From the NCBI GenBank assembly GCA_019285755.1, contig CP079103.1, positions 1,302,001 to 1,366,000 on the forward strand: a stretch of DNA of 64,000 nt, written 5' to 3'. The notes below the pieces were generated by a model that saw only the letters and a program-made list of their open reading frames with translations, searched no databases and was not told the DNA's origin. Made by a program: the position numbers and the translations under genes. Positions 9,548-19,160 of the stretch are shown here, one piece after another. The DNA is from Chitinophaga sp. E66. GTDB lineage: Bacteria; Bacteroidota; Bacteroidia; Chitinophagales; Chitinophagaceae. Position 1 is the stretch's first letter, and every line of letters begins with the position of its first letter.

Positions 9548-11046
9548 ATGCACAATTTCCTAAAACAATGCGCCGCCGCACTGGCGCTGAGCCTTGCCGC
9601 ACTGGGCGCCGCCGCCCAGCAAATCCCTGCCACCAAACCCAGCGCCGCCCAACAGGCGATGATCAACCGCGGGTATGGTATGTTCATCCACTTCGGCGTG
9701 AACACCTTTGCCGATGTGGAATGGTCTGACGGTTCCATTCCCGTAGATAAATACAACCCCACGCAGCTGGATCCCGGACAATGGGTGAAAACCGCCAAAG
9801 ACGCCGGGTTCCGGTATGTGCTGCTCATCACCAAGCACCACGACGGGTTCTGCCTGTGGGACAGCAAATACACCGAATACGACGTGGCTTCTTCTCCCGT
9901 GAAGACCGATGTAGTGAAAGCCGTGGCCGACGCCTGTAAAAAGCATGGGCTGCAGTTCGCTGTGTATTATTCCCTGTGGGATCGCAAGGAACCTTCCTAC
10001 AAAGACAAGAACCCGCAAGCCTACATCGATTACATGAAAACCAGCTGACCGAGCTGTTTACCAACTACGGCCCCATCTGCGAGCTGTGGCTCGACGGGGG
10101 CTGGGACAGGAAGCCAGAGCATTGGGGCATCGACCAGCTGTACGCACTGGTGAAAAATTCAATCCCAATTGCGCCGTGAGCGTCAACCACACGATCGTGA
10201 ACGAAGAAGGCAAGCGCAACTTTACCCGCCCGGGAAATATGACGGAAGACAATAAGTATTACTTCCAGTATTTCCCGTCCGACTTCCGCCTGTGGGACCC
10301 GCAGATCATCACGCGCTTCGACAAGAAACAATACCTCCACGACGGCAAATCTTATTACCTGCCCTACGAAGCCACCATCTGCCTGAGCAGCCGCTACAAC
10401 TGGTTCCAGAAATCTATGCAGCTGCCCGTGCGGGAGCTGGACGAACTGGAGGAATTGTTTTACTGGAGCACCGCCAACAACAATGCCCTCGTGATGAACA
10501 TCCCTCCCGACCAGACAGGCCGCATCCGGGAATATGAAGCGCTGCGCGCCATCGAGCTGGGGAAGAGCCTGGGCATCGCCGCGGGCAAGCCTTTGCCGAA
10601 GAACGGGAAGTTCATTTCCGAGCGCAGGCCGGTAACCGCCAGCAGCGTGCATCCCCTGAGCGAAAACGGGCAGTACGACGGCAACAAGGTGACAGACGGC
10701 AACCTGGAAAGCCGCTGGGCCTCGGCAGATACCCGGGATCGCTGGAGATCTCCTCGATCCCGCACAGTCGTTCAATAAGATCAGCATCTTCGAATATAAG
10801 GACGTAAAGAGCCTGAAGGATGGGTTCTCCCAGATCCGCGAACCACGTATCCGCGAATATGCCATCGACATCCGGCAGAACGGGCAGTGGGAAACGATTT
10901 ATATCGGCGACGGCCCCATGGGCGATTGCAAAGTGATCCGCCTGCCGCGGAAATATAAGACGGACGTGCTGCGCTTCCGCGTTACGAAGGCAACCGATCT
11001 GCCGTCTATATATGAATTATCAGTGATAGATATGACGGGGAAATAG
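9548..11046 (+). CDS. GH29 alpha-L-fucosidase with C-terminal discoidin-like domain (frameshifted)
   Basis: ATG 9548 gives MHNFLKQCAAALALSLAALG, a signal peptide ending AAAQQ. Catalytic-domain motifs: YGMFIHFGVNTF, LLITKHHDGFCLWDSKYTEY, LQFAVYYSLWDRK, ICELWLDGGWDRK (nucleophile Asp), YYLPYEATICLSSRYNWFQK and NNALVMNIPPDQTGRI. The last 120 residues (ASSVHPLSENGQYDGNKVTD onward, SFNKISIFEYKD, YAIDIRQNGQWE) look like an F5/8 type C carbohydrate-binding domain. About 500 residues. Frameshifts lie near 10045, 10160 and 10735. It differs clearly from the first GH29 (HFGVNTF versus HWGPVS; extra binding domain), suggesting a different aglycone or subfamily rather than a recent duplicate. Confidence 0.87.
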
Positions 11047-11063
11047 TACATAAAATGTATGAT

Positions 11064-13277
11064 ATGAAGCAATTTTCACAGGGATGCTACTCACTATTAC
11101 GCTGGCCGCCGCGGCGCAGCCGAAGCCCGGGCACAACCTGCGGCAGGACAGTCTCCCGCGCCGTTGGGACGAAGCCATGCCGCTGGGCAACGGTATGCTG
11201 GGCGCGCTCGTCTGGCAGAAGGCCGGCAGGTTGCGGTTCTCGCTGGACAGGGTAGACCTCTGGGATGACCGTCCCATGCCGCTCATAGACCAGCTGACCT
11301 TCAAATACGTGACGGAGCAGGTACACAAGAAAGATTATGCCCCGGTGCAAAAACTGGGCGACCATCCTTACGAAGCCAATGCCGCGCCCACCAAGATTCC
11401 CGGCGCTGCGTTGGAACTCGACATGGACGGATGGGGCAAGGCCGTTTCCTCGGAGCTGGATATCCGTACCGGTATTCACGAAGCGCATTTCGCATCCGGG
11501 GCGGTATTCCGCACTTATGTACATGCCGGGCAGGATGTAGGGGCATTTACGCTGGAAGGGGCCGCATTTAGCCCGGAGCTTATTGCGCCTACGTACGTGT
11601 CTGAGCAAAAGGAGGACAGTCTAACAGCGTAGACGGGCAGAGCCTGGCGCGGCTGGGATATGCCAAAGGAACGATAACGAAAGAAGGGCAATCCATCCGC
11701 TACCGGCAGCCTACCTATGATGGGCACTTTTATGAAGTGCTGGTGGAATGGCAGGTGAAAGGCGGGAAGACCACCGGTTGGTGGACCATCTCCAACGACC
11801 AGGCTGCTGCCATTTCTCCCACCGTTAAAAATGAAAAGAAAGGCCTGGAAAGCCCTGGCCTGGTGGGCCGGTTTCTGGAAGCGCTCCTCGGTACAATTGC
11901 CGGAGCCGATGCTGGAGAAACAATATTACCTCGATATGTACAAATTCGGCTGCGTGGCCCGTGCGCATACGCCGCCGATCTCCCTGCAGGCGGTGTGGAC
12001 GGCCGACAACGGCAACCTCCGCCCTGGAAAGGCGACTTCCACCACGATCTTAACACGCAACTGAGCTACTGGCCGGGTTACACCGCCAACCATACCGATC
12101 TGACGGAGGGCTTCACCACCTGGCTCTGGAATACCCGTGCGGAGAATGAGCGCTATACGAAGCATTACTTCGGGGTGGAAGGGCTCAACGTTCCCGGCGT
12201 GAACACCATCACTGGCAAGCCCATGGGCGGATGGATTCAGTATTCTTTTAGCCCCACGGTGGCCGCATGGCTGGCGCAGCACTTCTACTGGCAATGGAAG
12301 TTCACCGGCGATGAGACCTTCCTGCGGGAGCGTGCCAAGCCCTGGTTCGACAGGGTGGCGCTATTCCTCCGGAACATCCGGGTGAAAGACCCTGCCATCG
12401 GCGTTTACAAACTGCCGCTCAGCTCTTCTCCGGAGTATAACGACAATAGCCTGGATGCCTGGTTTCTGGATTATTCCAACTACGACCTGGCGCTTATCCG
12501 GTTTTTCTTTACGGCATATGCCGAGATCGGCGCGGCAGCGGGGACAGTTCTGTACCTTCTGCCGATGCGGCCCTGCAGAATTACCCGCAGCTCTTCAGCG
12601 TGAACGGCAGGCTGGCCATTGCTCCGGGGCATCCGCAATTGTCTTCTCACCGCCACCACAGCAACCTCATCGGGATCTACCCGCTGAAGGTGCTGCAATA
12701 CCAGCGCCCGGCAGACCGTACCGTGATCGACAGTTCCCTGGCGTGGATGAGCCGCAAAGGCACGCGTGCCTGGGTGGGTTACTCCTTTGCCTGGGCGGCA
12801 TCGCTGTACGCGCAAACGGGCAACGGCGACAGTGCAGTGAGCCACCTGCGGAAGTTCGCGTCCAACTTCGTGCTTAGCAACAGCTTCCATGTAAATGGCG
12901 ACCAGAAAGGCGGGCAATACTCCGGCTTCACCTATCGCCCCTTCACGCTGGAAGGCAACTTTGCATATGCGCAGGGTGTGCATGAGATGTTGTTGCAGAC
13001 CAATGAAGGTGTCATCAGTCTTTTCCCGGCGATACCGAAAGACTGGCAAGCGGCGGGCTTCCATCAGCTCCGCAGCGAGACCGGTTGCCTTGTTAGCGCC
13101 TCGCTTGTGAATGGCAAGCTTAGCAAAGTGACTCTTTCATCCGATAAAGACCGCACGGTGAAGGTGCGCCGGAATACGCCGCTGGGGAACCTGGCCGCTG
13201 GGAAGTTCGCTACGGAAGGGGATGTGCTGATCGTATTGTTGAAGAAGAACCGCCCCGTTACCTTGAAGATGGATTAA
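11064..13277 (+). CDS. GH95-like alpha-L-fucosidase/galactosidase, secreted (frameshifted)
   Basis: Start MKQFFTGMLLTITLAAAAQ (after a one-base repair near 11075) is a signal peptide. RRWDEAMPLGNGMLGALVWQ and LRFSLDRVDLWDDRPMPL are the GH95 N-terminal domain; SLQAVWTADNGNLRPPWKGD followed by FHHDLNTQLSYWPGYTANHT and SSHRHHSNLIGIYPL are the (alpha/alpha)6 barrel. About 738 residues. Canonical GH95 fucosidases have an N-x-N pair before the QMNYWP-like segment; here it reads D-L-N, so the first Asn is Asp. That and RG-II-type GH95 alpha-L-galactosidases make substrate uncertain. Frameshifts lie near 11620, 11850, 12020 and 12545. Last gene before the 13298 terminator. Confidence 0.8.
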
Positions 13278-13297
13278 CCAGATATAGTTTGAATGCG

Positions 13298-13335
13298 AAA
13301 AAGGGTCTGTCTCATGCCTGAGGCAGACCCTTTTT
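13298..13335 (+). terminator. Rho-independent terminator ending the fucose operon
   Basis: GGGTCTGTCTCA pairs with TGAGGCAGACCC around a TGCC loop (one G-U pair), flanked by AAAAA and TTTTT, starting 21 bp after the GH95 stop. Confidence 0.85.
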
Positions 13336-13442
13336 GCTTTAATAAGCCAATATTCAGCTTGTTGGTGTCACAATCGCTGCTGACAGGCCGCTTATTGCCA
13401 TCTAATCCCCTTAAAATCTGCCTGAAATCACCATCAGTTCTC

Positions 13443-13532
13443 CTATATGTCCTGCCTATATCCTGCCTATATCTTGCCTATGTCTTGCCTATGTCTTGCC
13501 CCTTAAAGGGGCAAAACATAGGCGGAATATAC
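13443..13532. repeat. 11-bp tandem repeat array with an inverted arm
   Basis: Five units start at 13443: CTATATGTCCTGC (13 nt), then CTATATCCTGC, CTATATCTTGC, CTATGTCTTGC, CTATGTCTTGC (11 nt each, to 13499). They are followed, across CCCTTAAAGGG, by inverted units GCAAAACATAG (13511-13521) and the more degenerate GCGGAATATAC (13522-13532). The innermost arms form a near-perfect hairpin. It lies in the 436-bp gap between the GH95 terminator and the protease gene; apart from these two elements I see nothing else there. A 98-residue reading frame across it is low-complexity and rejected. Confidence 0.75.
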
Positions 13533-13713
13533 CCGGAATATCCTTATGACATATGCCTGACATTGTTTAACGCTGAAGCCGGTAAGTAGGCGGCCAGAGG
13601 CAGTCTCAAGGCCTTTTAGCTGCCATTTCTTGTACGACTTCCATCTTGTAAAAAATAGCCGGCCGGGCGATAAGAAATTCCCCTGTGGCGACTTTATAGG
13701 TGAAAGTCTCCGT

Positions 13714-15363
13714 ATGTTATCGAAGCAATTAGGTCTCGTGGCCGTTCATCTCCTGTTTTGGCTGTTATCCGGCCTGCCATCGTCGGGGCAGGAGGTTCCT
13801 GCCACCAGCGCCGCCATGCAGCAGGTGATCCGCACTTCCGGGAGGGCGGCGGTACGGGTGTTTGCCTTCGATACGCTGAAGCAGGTACAGACCGCAGGGC
13901 CTTTTAGCGCGGTGGTCGTGTCGGCGGAAGGGTACATGCTGACGGTGGCGCATGCGGTCCGTCCGGGACATACGTATAAAGTCAATTTCCTGACGGGCGT
14001 ACGGCGATTGCCGTGGGACTAGGCCGTATTGACCTCGATCCGCAGGAGACCCTGCCGGATATTGCCATGATGAAGATCCTGGGCGCAGGGAGTGGCCGTT
14101 TGCGCCGATAGGCGCCGTTGCCGGGCTGCAAACCGGCGACCCCTGTATGATGCTGGCCTACCCGGAATCCACGGGCCTGCCGTTCCCCAGTGTCCGGTAT
14201 GGGACCATCAGCACGCCGAGAGATCAGCATCAGTTCCTGGTGACGGATTGTACCATGGAGGTCGGCGATTCGGGAGGGCCGGTATTTGATCTCGAAGGCA
14301 GGGTCATTGGGATGAACAGTCGTTGCCAGGCCGCTGAGTCACTCAATCACCAGGTGCCCATAGATCAATACCGCAAATACTGGACATCCCTCATTCAGCC
14401 CCATAACTACACCCAATATCCCGCGCCCGATAGCGGTTGGGAAGTGTCCATTTCCCGGTCGCAATCACCGGTTCCCCCTGCCGCCATGCTGAATTTGCCA
14501 AAGGCTTACAGGGTGACGCTTAGCAGCAGGACCAACGGAGAGCCGGTAACCTCGGCAGGTACTATCTGGGAGACGGGAGCCAAAGGCGCCCGGATCATCG
14601 GGAAGAGTTCGCTGGTGGGGATACGGTCGCATATATCAACAAGGTAGGGAAGGAAATTCGCCTGCGGGTAATAGCCAGGAACCCGGATAATGATCTCGTG
14701 CTGCTGACAGCGGAGAAGCCCCTGCCCGTTGGCTTTGCCGGTGTGTCAACAACCACCTGGAATATGGAAGAGCCTATGCTCTGCGGGTTCCTCTACGCTC
14801 AGATGGATTCCGGTAAACAGCGCCGTGGCATTGTCAGTACGGGTACGTTCAGCATGCCACCCCGGTTCAGTGCCGGTTACTTCGGCGCGAAGCTGGTGGA
14901 ACAGGGAGACGCGGTGGCTATCGCTTTCATGGATCCCCAGGGCCCGGCGGCGTTAAGCGGCTTCCGTAACGAAGACCGGCTGCTGGAGCTCAATGGCGTT
15001 AAACCGGCAGATGGCCCGGGTTTTCTTATGGCCCTCATGCAATACAAGCCCCATCAAACCATACGGATTTCATACCAACGGGGCGACAGCCTCCTCAGTC
15101 GCGCAGTAACCCTTGCCGAACGGGTAGAAGGCCCCGCCAGTCACCCGGCGGAAATGTACCCTGGCGGTAAAAGCAGGCGCAGGGACGGGTTCACGAAGGT
15201 CTGGTTCAGCGATCTGCACGTTCCGTCTTACGCCTGCGGGTCGCCCGTGTTTGATGAGCAGGGGCATTTCTGCGGCATCGCCATTGCGCGGTACAGCAGA
15301 ACGGCGACCGTCATCCTTCATGTTTCTCAGATCGCGGATTGGGTAAATGGGCTGAACGGGTGA
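13714..15363 (+). CDS. Two-domain trypsin-like serine protease with internal PDZ domain (frameshifted)
   Basis: ATG 13714 begins MLSKQLGLVAVHLLFWLLSG, a signal peptide. Domain 1 carries a complete chymotrypsin-fold triad: His in MLTVAHAVRPG, Asp in LPDIAMMKI and Ser in MEVGDSGGPVFDLEGRVIG. A second, divergent protease-like half follows (VIARNPDNDLVLLTAEKPLP), then a PDZ-like segment (AIAFMDPQGPAALSGFRNED, RLLELNGVKP), and finally YACGSPVFDEQGHFCGIAIA, resembling the active-site loop of a second protease domain with GDSGGP degraded to CGSPVF. About 550 residues. Frameshifts near 14000, 14085 and 14620. Role: probably periplasmic, HtrA-like in broad sense; substrate unknown. Architecture is unusual. 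Confidence 0.75.
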
Positions 15364-15413
15364 GAGATTGTATCAGCGACAATCCGTAATTTACCCGCAC
15401 AACGATCCGCCCG

Positions 15414-15875
15414 ATGAAATACCTGACGAAGACATACGCCGCTTTTCTCTATACAGCCTTGATTTCATTGTTTACTTATACCTTCCTGGGCGGAGGGGAT
15501 TTCGATATCCGGATAGGCGGGGAGTTCATAACCCTTATGGATGCAAGGGGCTTGTTATGGCTGGCGTTCGTATTTGGGTTGATCTGGTTGTTGTATATCG
15601 GGCAGGATGCTTTTTTATATTCCAGGAAGCTCATCTGGTTTCATTTCGCGGCTACATTGCTTACTACCGGGACATTGTGTTGGTACCGGGCGCAGGGATT
15701 TACAGGGAGAGAGGTGGCGATCAGTGGCATGTCGCACGGCCGTTTTAGCGGTACACAGGCGATGGAAACAGGCTATCACGTGCTGCCATATACAGGTTTG
15801 CTAATGCTGATGATGGTGGCTGCACAGGTGTTTTTCATCATGCACGTAGTGAAAGGGAAGACGTACCGTTATTAA
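15414..15875 (+). CDS. Hypothetical integral membrane protein (153 aa)
   Basis: Intact frame MKYLTKTYAAFLYTALISLF... with four predicted membrane segments: residues about 8-26, 46-64, 73-90 and 123-145. A short extramembrane loop GFTGREVAISGMSHGRFSGT lies between segments 3 and 4. The C-terminus is basic (VVKGKTYRY). I do not recognise the family. It follows the protease by 50 bp in the same direction and its stop overlaps that of the convergent SDR gene by 4 bp. Confidence 0.65.
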   Translation: MKYLTKTYAAFLYTALISLFTYTFLGGGDFDIRIGGEFITLMDARGLLWLAFVFGLIWLLYIGQDAFLYSRKLIWFHFAATLLTTGTLCWYRAQGFTGREVAISGMSHGRFSGTQAMETGYHVLPYTGLLMLMMVAAQVFFIMHVVKGKTYRY

Positions 15876-16602
15876 GGCAATTTCGCCACTAACTTTTCTG
15901 GAGAATATTTCAGCACCCTGTAAATCAGTTTCCATTTCCATCCCGGAACGATCGTAAATCCTTTACCGGCTTCCACAACAGCCTTCGCGATGAAGTCCGG
16001 TTCCATCAGGAGGCTTTCCGGGAGGTTGAGGCCGGCCGTCATTTTACTACGGATATATCCCGCCACGATCACATTCACCGTCACTTTTCTGTTGAACAAA
16101 TACTGCCGCAATCCGGCGAGGTACTGCGTGAAGGCAGCTTTTGTGCTCCGTAGATAAAATTGCTTTTCCTGCCCCGTACGCCAGAGAGCGACGATAATCC
16201 CACGATCCTTTCCAATTGCGTATTTTCCTGATCCGTGGCAATGATGTTGAGAATGGATACAGCCCCTGCGTAGTGCACCTGCATCATCCGGAAACTACCT
16301 TCAAAATCCACCAGCGCCTGGTCATTATGCACCTGGAACCCTGCGGCGTATAATACGATCTGTGGCTTGAAGGGCAGCGCCATGTAGAATCCGCGGTGAC
16401 TGCCGAAATCGGTTGCGTCGAAGTGGAGAACGGCTACCTGGCCCGCCTGCGGAAGCGTATCCACGAAGCTTTGTAATTCTCCGATGCTGCGCGATGCGGC
16501 TACGATGCGGCAGCCCCTGGCGGCATATCTTGCGATGGCGGCTTTGGCGACGTCTGAATTGGCGCCGAGGATGAGAATGGATTTGGAAGGCATGGGAGGC
16601 AT
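15872..16602 (-). CDS. SDR-family oxidoreductase (frameshifted)
   Basis: N-terminus SKSILILGANSDVAKAAIAR is a Rossmann glycine motif of the GANSDIA type, followed by AASRS (NADP-binding region), VLYAAGFQVHND, VGLSSLSGVRGRKSNFIYGA and AKAAFTQYLAGLR. Catalytic Ser/Tyr/Lys correspond to LSSLSG and YGAAKAA. The GxNSD start and overall layout resemble DprE2-type 2-ulose reductases and bacterial SDRs of unknown substrate. The C-terminus after KMTAGLNLPESLLMEP is hydrophobic-basic (WKWKLIYRVLKYSPEKLVAK), possibly membrane-associated. One frameshift near 16145. ATG 16602 is used; 16593 is an alternative. About 244 residues. Confidence 0.8.
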
Positions 16603-16743
16603 TTGGTGCGTAAAGGTAGCCTGCCCGTGGCGGCAGTGGAAATTTATTTTCCGGGATTAAGAGTTTTGCAATGCTGCGTTGTCTAATACACGGGTGCACC
16701 AACTAACGTTTCATTATTCATTCACTCCCAATCTCACCAGGTT

Positions 16744-18228
16744 ATGAAATATCCATCCCGCAAATGGGCGATGGGCGGACTGCCCTGCGCCTGCCTGTTC
16801 GCACTGCTTTTGGGCGCCGCCTGCCGGCAAACGCCACACGCCACCATAGACCGTAAAGAAGCATCCGCTGGCACGCCTTTACCGGCACGGCCTCGGGTAA
16901 CGGTGCCCGATTTTGTACTGGGCGCATATCTCCCTTATTGGGGGATACCGACCTATACCGCGTACCCTTACGAAGACATCAACACCCTGTACATTATCAC
17001 CACCATATCGCAGGCGTCGGTCCTGCAGAGCCAGGGGCTGATCTGGGGCGATAACGACGATGCCCCCAATGCCTATCAGCAGCCAGACGTTGTTGCGATC
17101 CTGTCGCACGTCAGGGCCAGGAACCCCGACATCCGCATTCTCCTCGCATTGTCCGATCTCCATACCAACGACACGAAGCGGGCCGCTACCGCGCAGCTGT
17201 TCAATTCCACCAACCGCGCGCAGACCATCCAGTACCTCATGACCGAATACGTCGACAAGTTCGACTTCGACGGCATAGACATTGATTTCGAAGATACCTC
17301 TCTGGACCCCGGTTACATCGGCAGCAACTACCCCTGTTCATCCGCGACCTGTCTGCCGCCCTGCATGATTCCACCGCCAGGGGCGCCGCAAGCTGTGCAC
17401 GGTAACACTGGCACTATACGATCATCAGCGTTCCAATATCAACGCCGACGTCTATAATAACGTGGATCTGCTGGGCCCGCAGGATTACGGGCGCGAGAAA
17501 ATGGATTTCCTGTTGGCGGAACCCAACAGGAACCTTTCGGCCGCCAGCGCCACCTGGGCCACGAAGATCGCCAAAAGCAAGCTCGTTTTTGGCGTGGGCA
17601 TGTGGACGCAATACGCGACTGCGGCCGGAGTAGGGGCGGGCGATGGTATGAATTACGGCGCGTTGTTGAAAATGAACCCGCCGGATACTGCTTTTACGCC
17701 CTGGCTGACCACCTCTTTCAATGCGCCCGGTAAACCATCCGGATACGTGCAACGGTACAACAGTCTCTACGAGACCCGCAGGAAAGCAGAATTTCTTAAA
17801 AGCGGACAGTTCAGGGGCCTCTTTACCGGGATATCACAAAAGACGCTATTGAGACGGCCTATCGCCCGTATTCTTTGCTGAAGATGCTGAAAGACTGGAG
17901 CCTGCAGCCGCAAAACTACCCGCGGATCACGGGTTTCACGCAACAGGATTATTATTCCTCAGCGCAGTCCATCGTTGGCGGGTTCCATTCGCTACCGGCT
18001 TCCACGCAGAACTGGGTGGGCGTATATGAATTCAAAACGGGTAATTCCACCGGCTACTACCAATACCTGCCCAACAGCAGCGCCGGATCGTTTACCATTC
18101 CCGCCTCGCTGGTGCAAACGCTGACGGCCAACAAGCTGTATATCCTGCGGTTCTACAATGGCGCCAACGGGATCGGGACTACCTTCCATGGTACGAGCCA
18201 TCCTTTTACAAATTGTAACCTGGTATAG
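16744..18228 (+). CDS. GH18-family glycosidase, lipoprotein (frameshifted)
   Basis: ATG 16744 gives a lipoprotein signal with lipobox LLGAAC. The catalytic signature FDFDGIDIDFED at about residues 176-187 matches the GH18 DxxDxDxE motif with Glu as catalytic acid. Early strand VLGAYLPYWGIPTY and the later QDYGREKMDFLLAE and LVFGVGMWTQYA agree with a TIM barrel. GH18 covers chitinases and endo-beta-N-acetylglucosaminidases; the absence of chitin-binding modules and the lipid anchor leave substrate open. The C-terminal 115 residues (QNYPRITGFTQQDYYS, NWVGVYEFKTGNSTGYYQYL) look like a beta-sandwich. Frameshifts near 17330, 17395 and 17815. About 495 residues; ends at a terminator. Confidence 0.8.
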
Positions 18229-18232
18229 CAAG

Positions 18233-18258
18233 AGCCCCTGCAGCCGCAGGGGCTTTTT
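18233..18258 (+). terminator. Rho-independent terminator after GH18 gene
   Basis: AGCCCCTGC / GCAGGGGCT stem with a four-base loop followed by TTTTTT, starting 5 bp after the stop codon. Confidence 0.85.
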
Positions 18259-18386
18259 TGCGCCTTATTTTCCTGATGACTGCACAGAATTTTCGGTGTA
18301 CTTGGCGTGTTTTCCGGTTGAGCCGTGTCTATATATCCGGGACACCCGGCGCCATCTGCCGGATCTTTCACCATTCAACCAAGTGT

Positions 18387-19139
18387 ATGCAGCTTATCAG
18401 CATAATTCCGGGCATGATCGTATTGGGGCTTTGTATCTCCTGTGGCGCCAATAAGCAGCTGGCGCAGGCGCAGCAGCAGGTAAGCGAATTGCAGGCGGCC
18501 AATTCCCGTTTGCAGACGCAGGTTAAAGACAGGAATCCGTCATGGCCGGCCTTCAGGAAGCTAACCGCGGCCTGGCGCTTAAAGCGGGGAATGCGCCGTG
18601 GCGGAGGCGGCCATCCGCCGAAACCTCGAAGTGCTTAACGCTAAGCTCGCCGAACAGGGTACCTCCTGCGCGATATCCGGGAGAAGGTGAGTGAGGCCCT
18701 GCACACTTTCCATGAAGCGGATGCGGATGTGTATTACAAAGACGGCATGCTTTTGATTTCCATGAACGACCGCCTGCTCTTTGGCAGCGGCAGCACCAGC
18801 CTGCAGCCTGCCGGCGTGGAGGCGCTGCAGGTGATCGGGGAGGTGATGCATGAGTACCCCCGCATCAATGCCATCGTGGTCGGTAATACGGACGACCGCC
18901 CGGTGAAATCGAGCTTTAAGGATAACTGGTCTCTCAGCACGGAGCGCGCAAATGCTGTCATCCGCCTGCTACGGGATAAGTACGAAGTAGATCCGGCCCG
19001 GTTGACTGCCGCCGGCAAGGGCAAGTATAATCCTATCGCGGATAATGATACCCCCGGCGGACAAGCGGCCAACCGCCGCATCGAGATAATTATCAATCCG
19101 GATCTTGCGGGCATCTGGGAATTGGAGGAAGGACAGTGA
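18387..19139 (+). CDS. OmpA-family outer-membrane lipoprotein with coiled coil (frameshifted)
   Basis: ATG 18387: MQLISIIPGMIVLGLCISCG is a lipoprotein signal (LCISC). A coiled-coil segment follows (NKQLAQAQQQVSELQAANSR and onward). The C-terminal OmpA/MotB peptidoglycan-binding domain is clear: LLFGSGSTSLQPAGVEALQV, INAIVVGNTDDRPVKSSF, NWSLSTERANAVIRLL, RLTAAGKGKYNPIADNDTPG and ANRRIEIII, with the conserved Asp and Arg. About 250 residues. Frameshifts near 18530 and 18660. Anchors the outer membrane to the cell wall. It precedes the Asn/Gln-rich gene by 21 bp in the same direction. Confidence 0.87.
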
Positions 19140-19160
19140 TCCATTAAAAATAACCTGGTT

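Noticed and set aside
13443..13532. Possible CRISPR array
   Set aside because: Units are 11 bp with no spacers, and there are no cas genes in the window.
13293..13589. A 98-residue frame crossing the terminator and the 11-bp repeats
   Set aside because: It starts inside a terminator stem and is built largely from the repeat units (CLYLAYVLPMSC); no RBS or family features.
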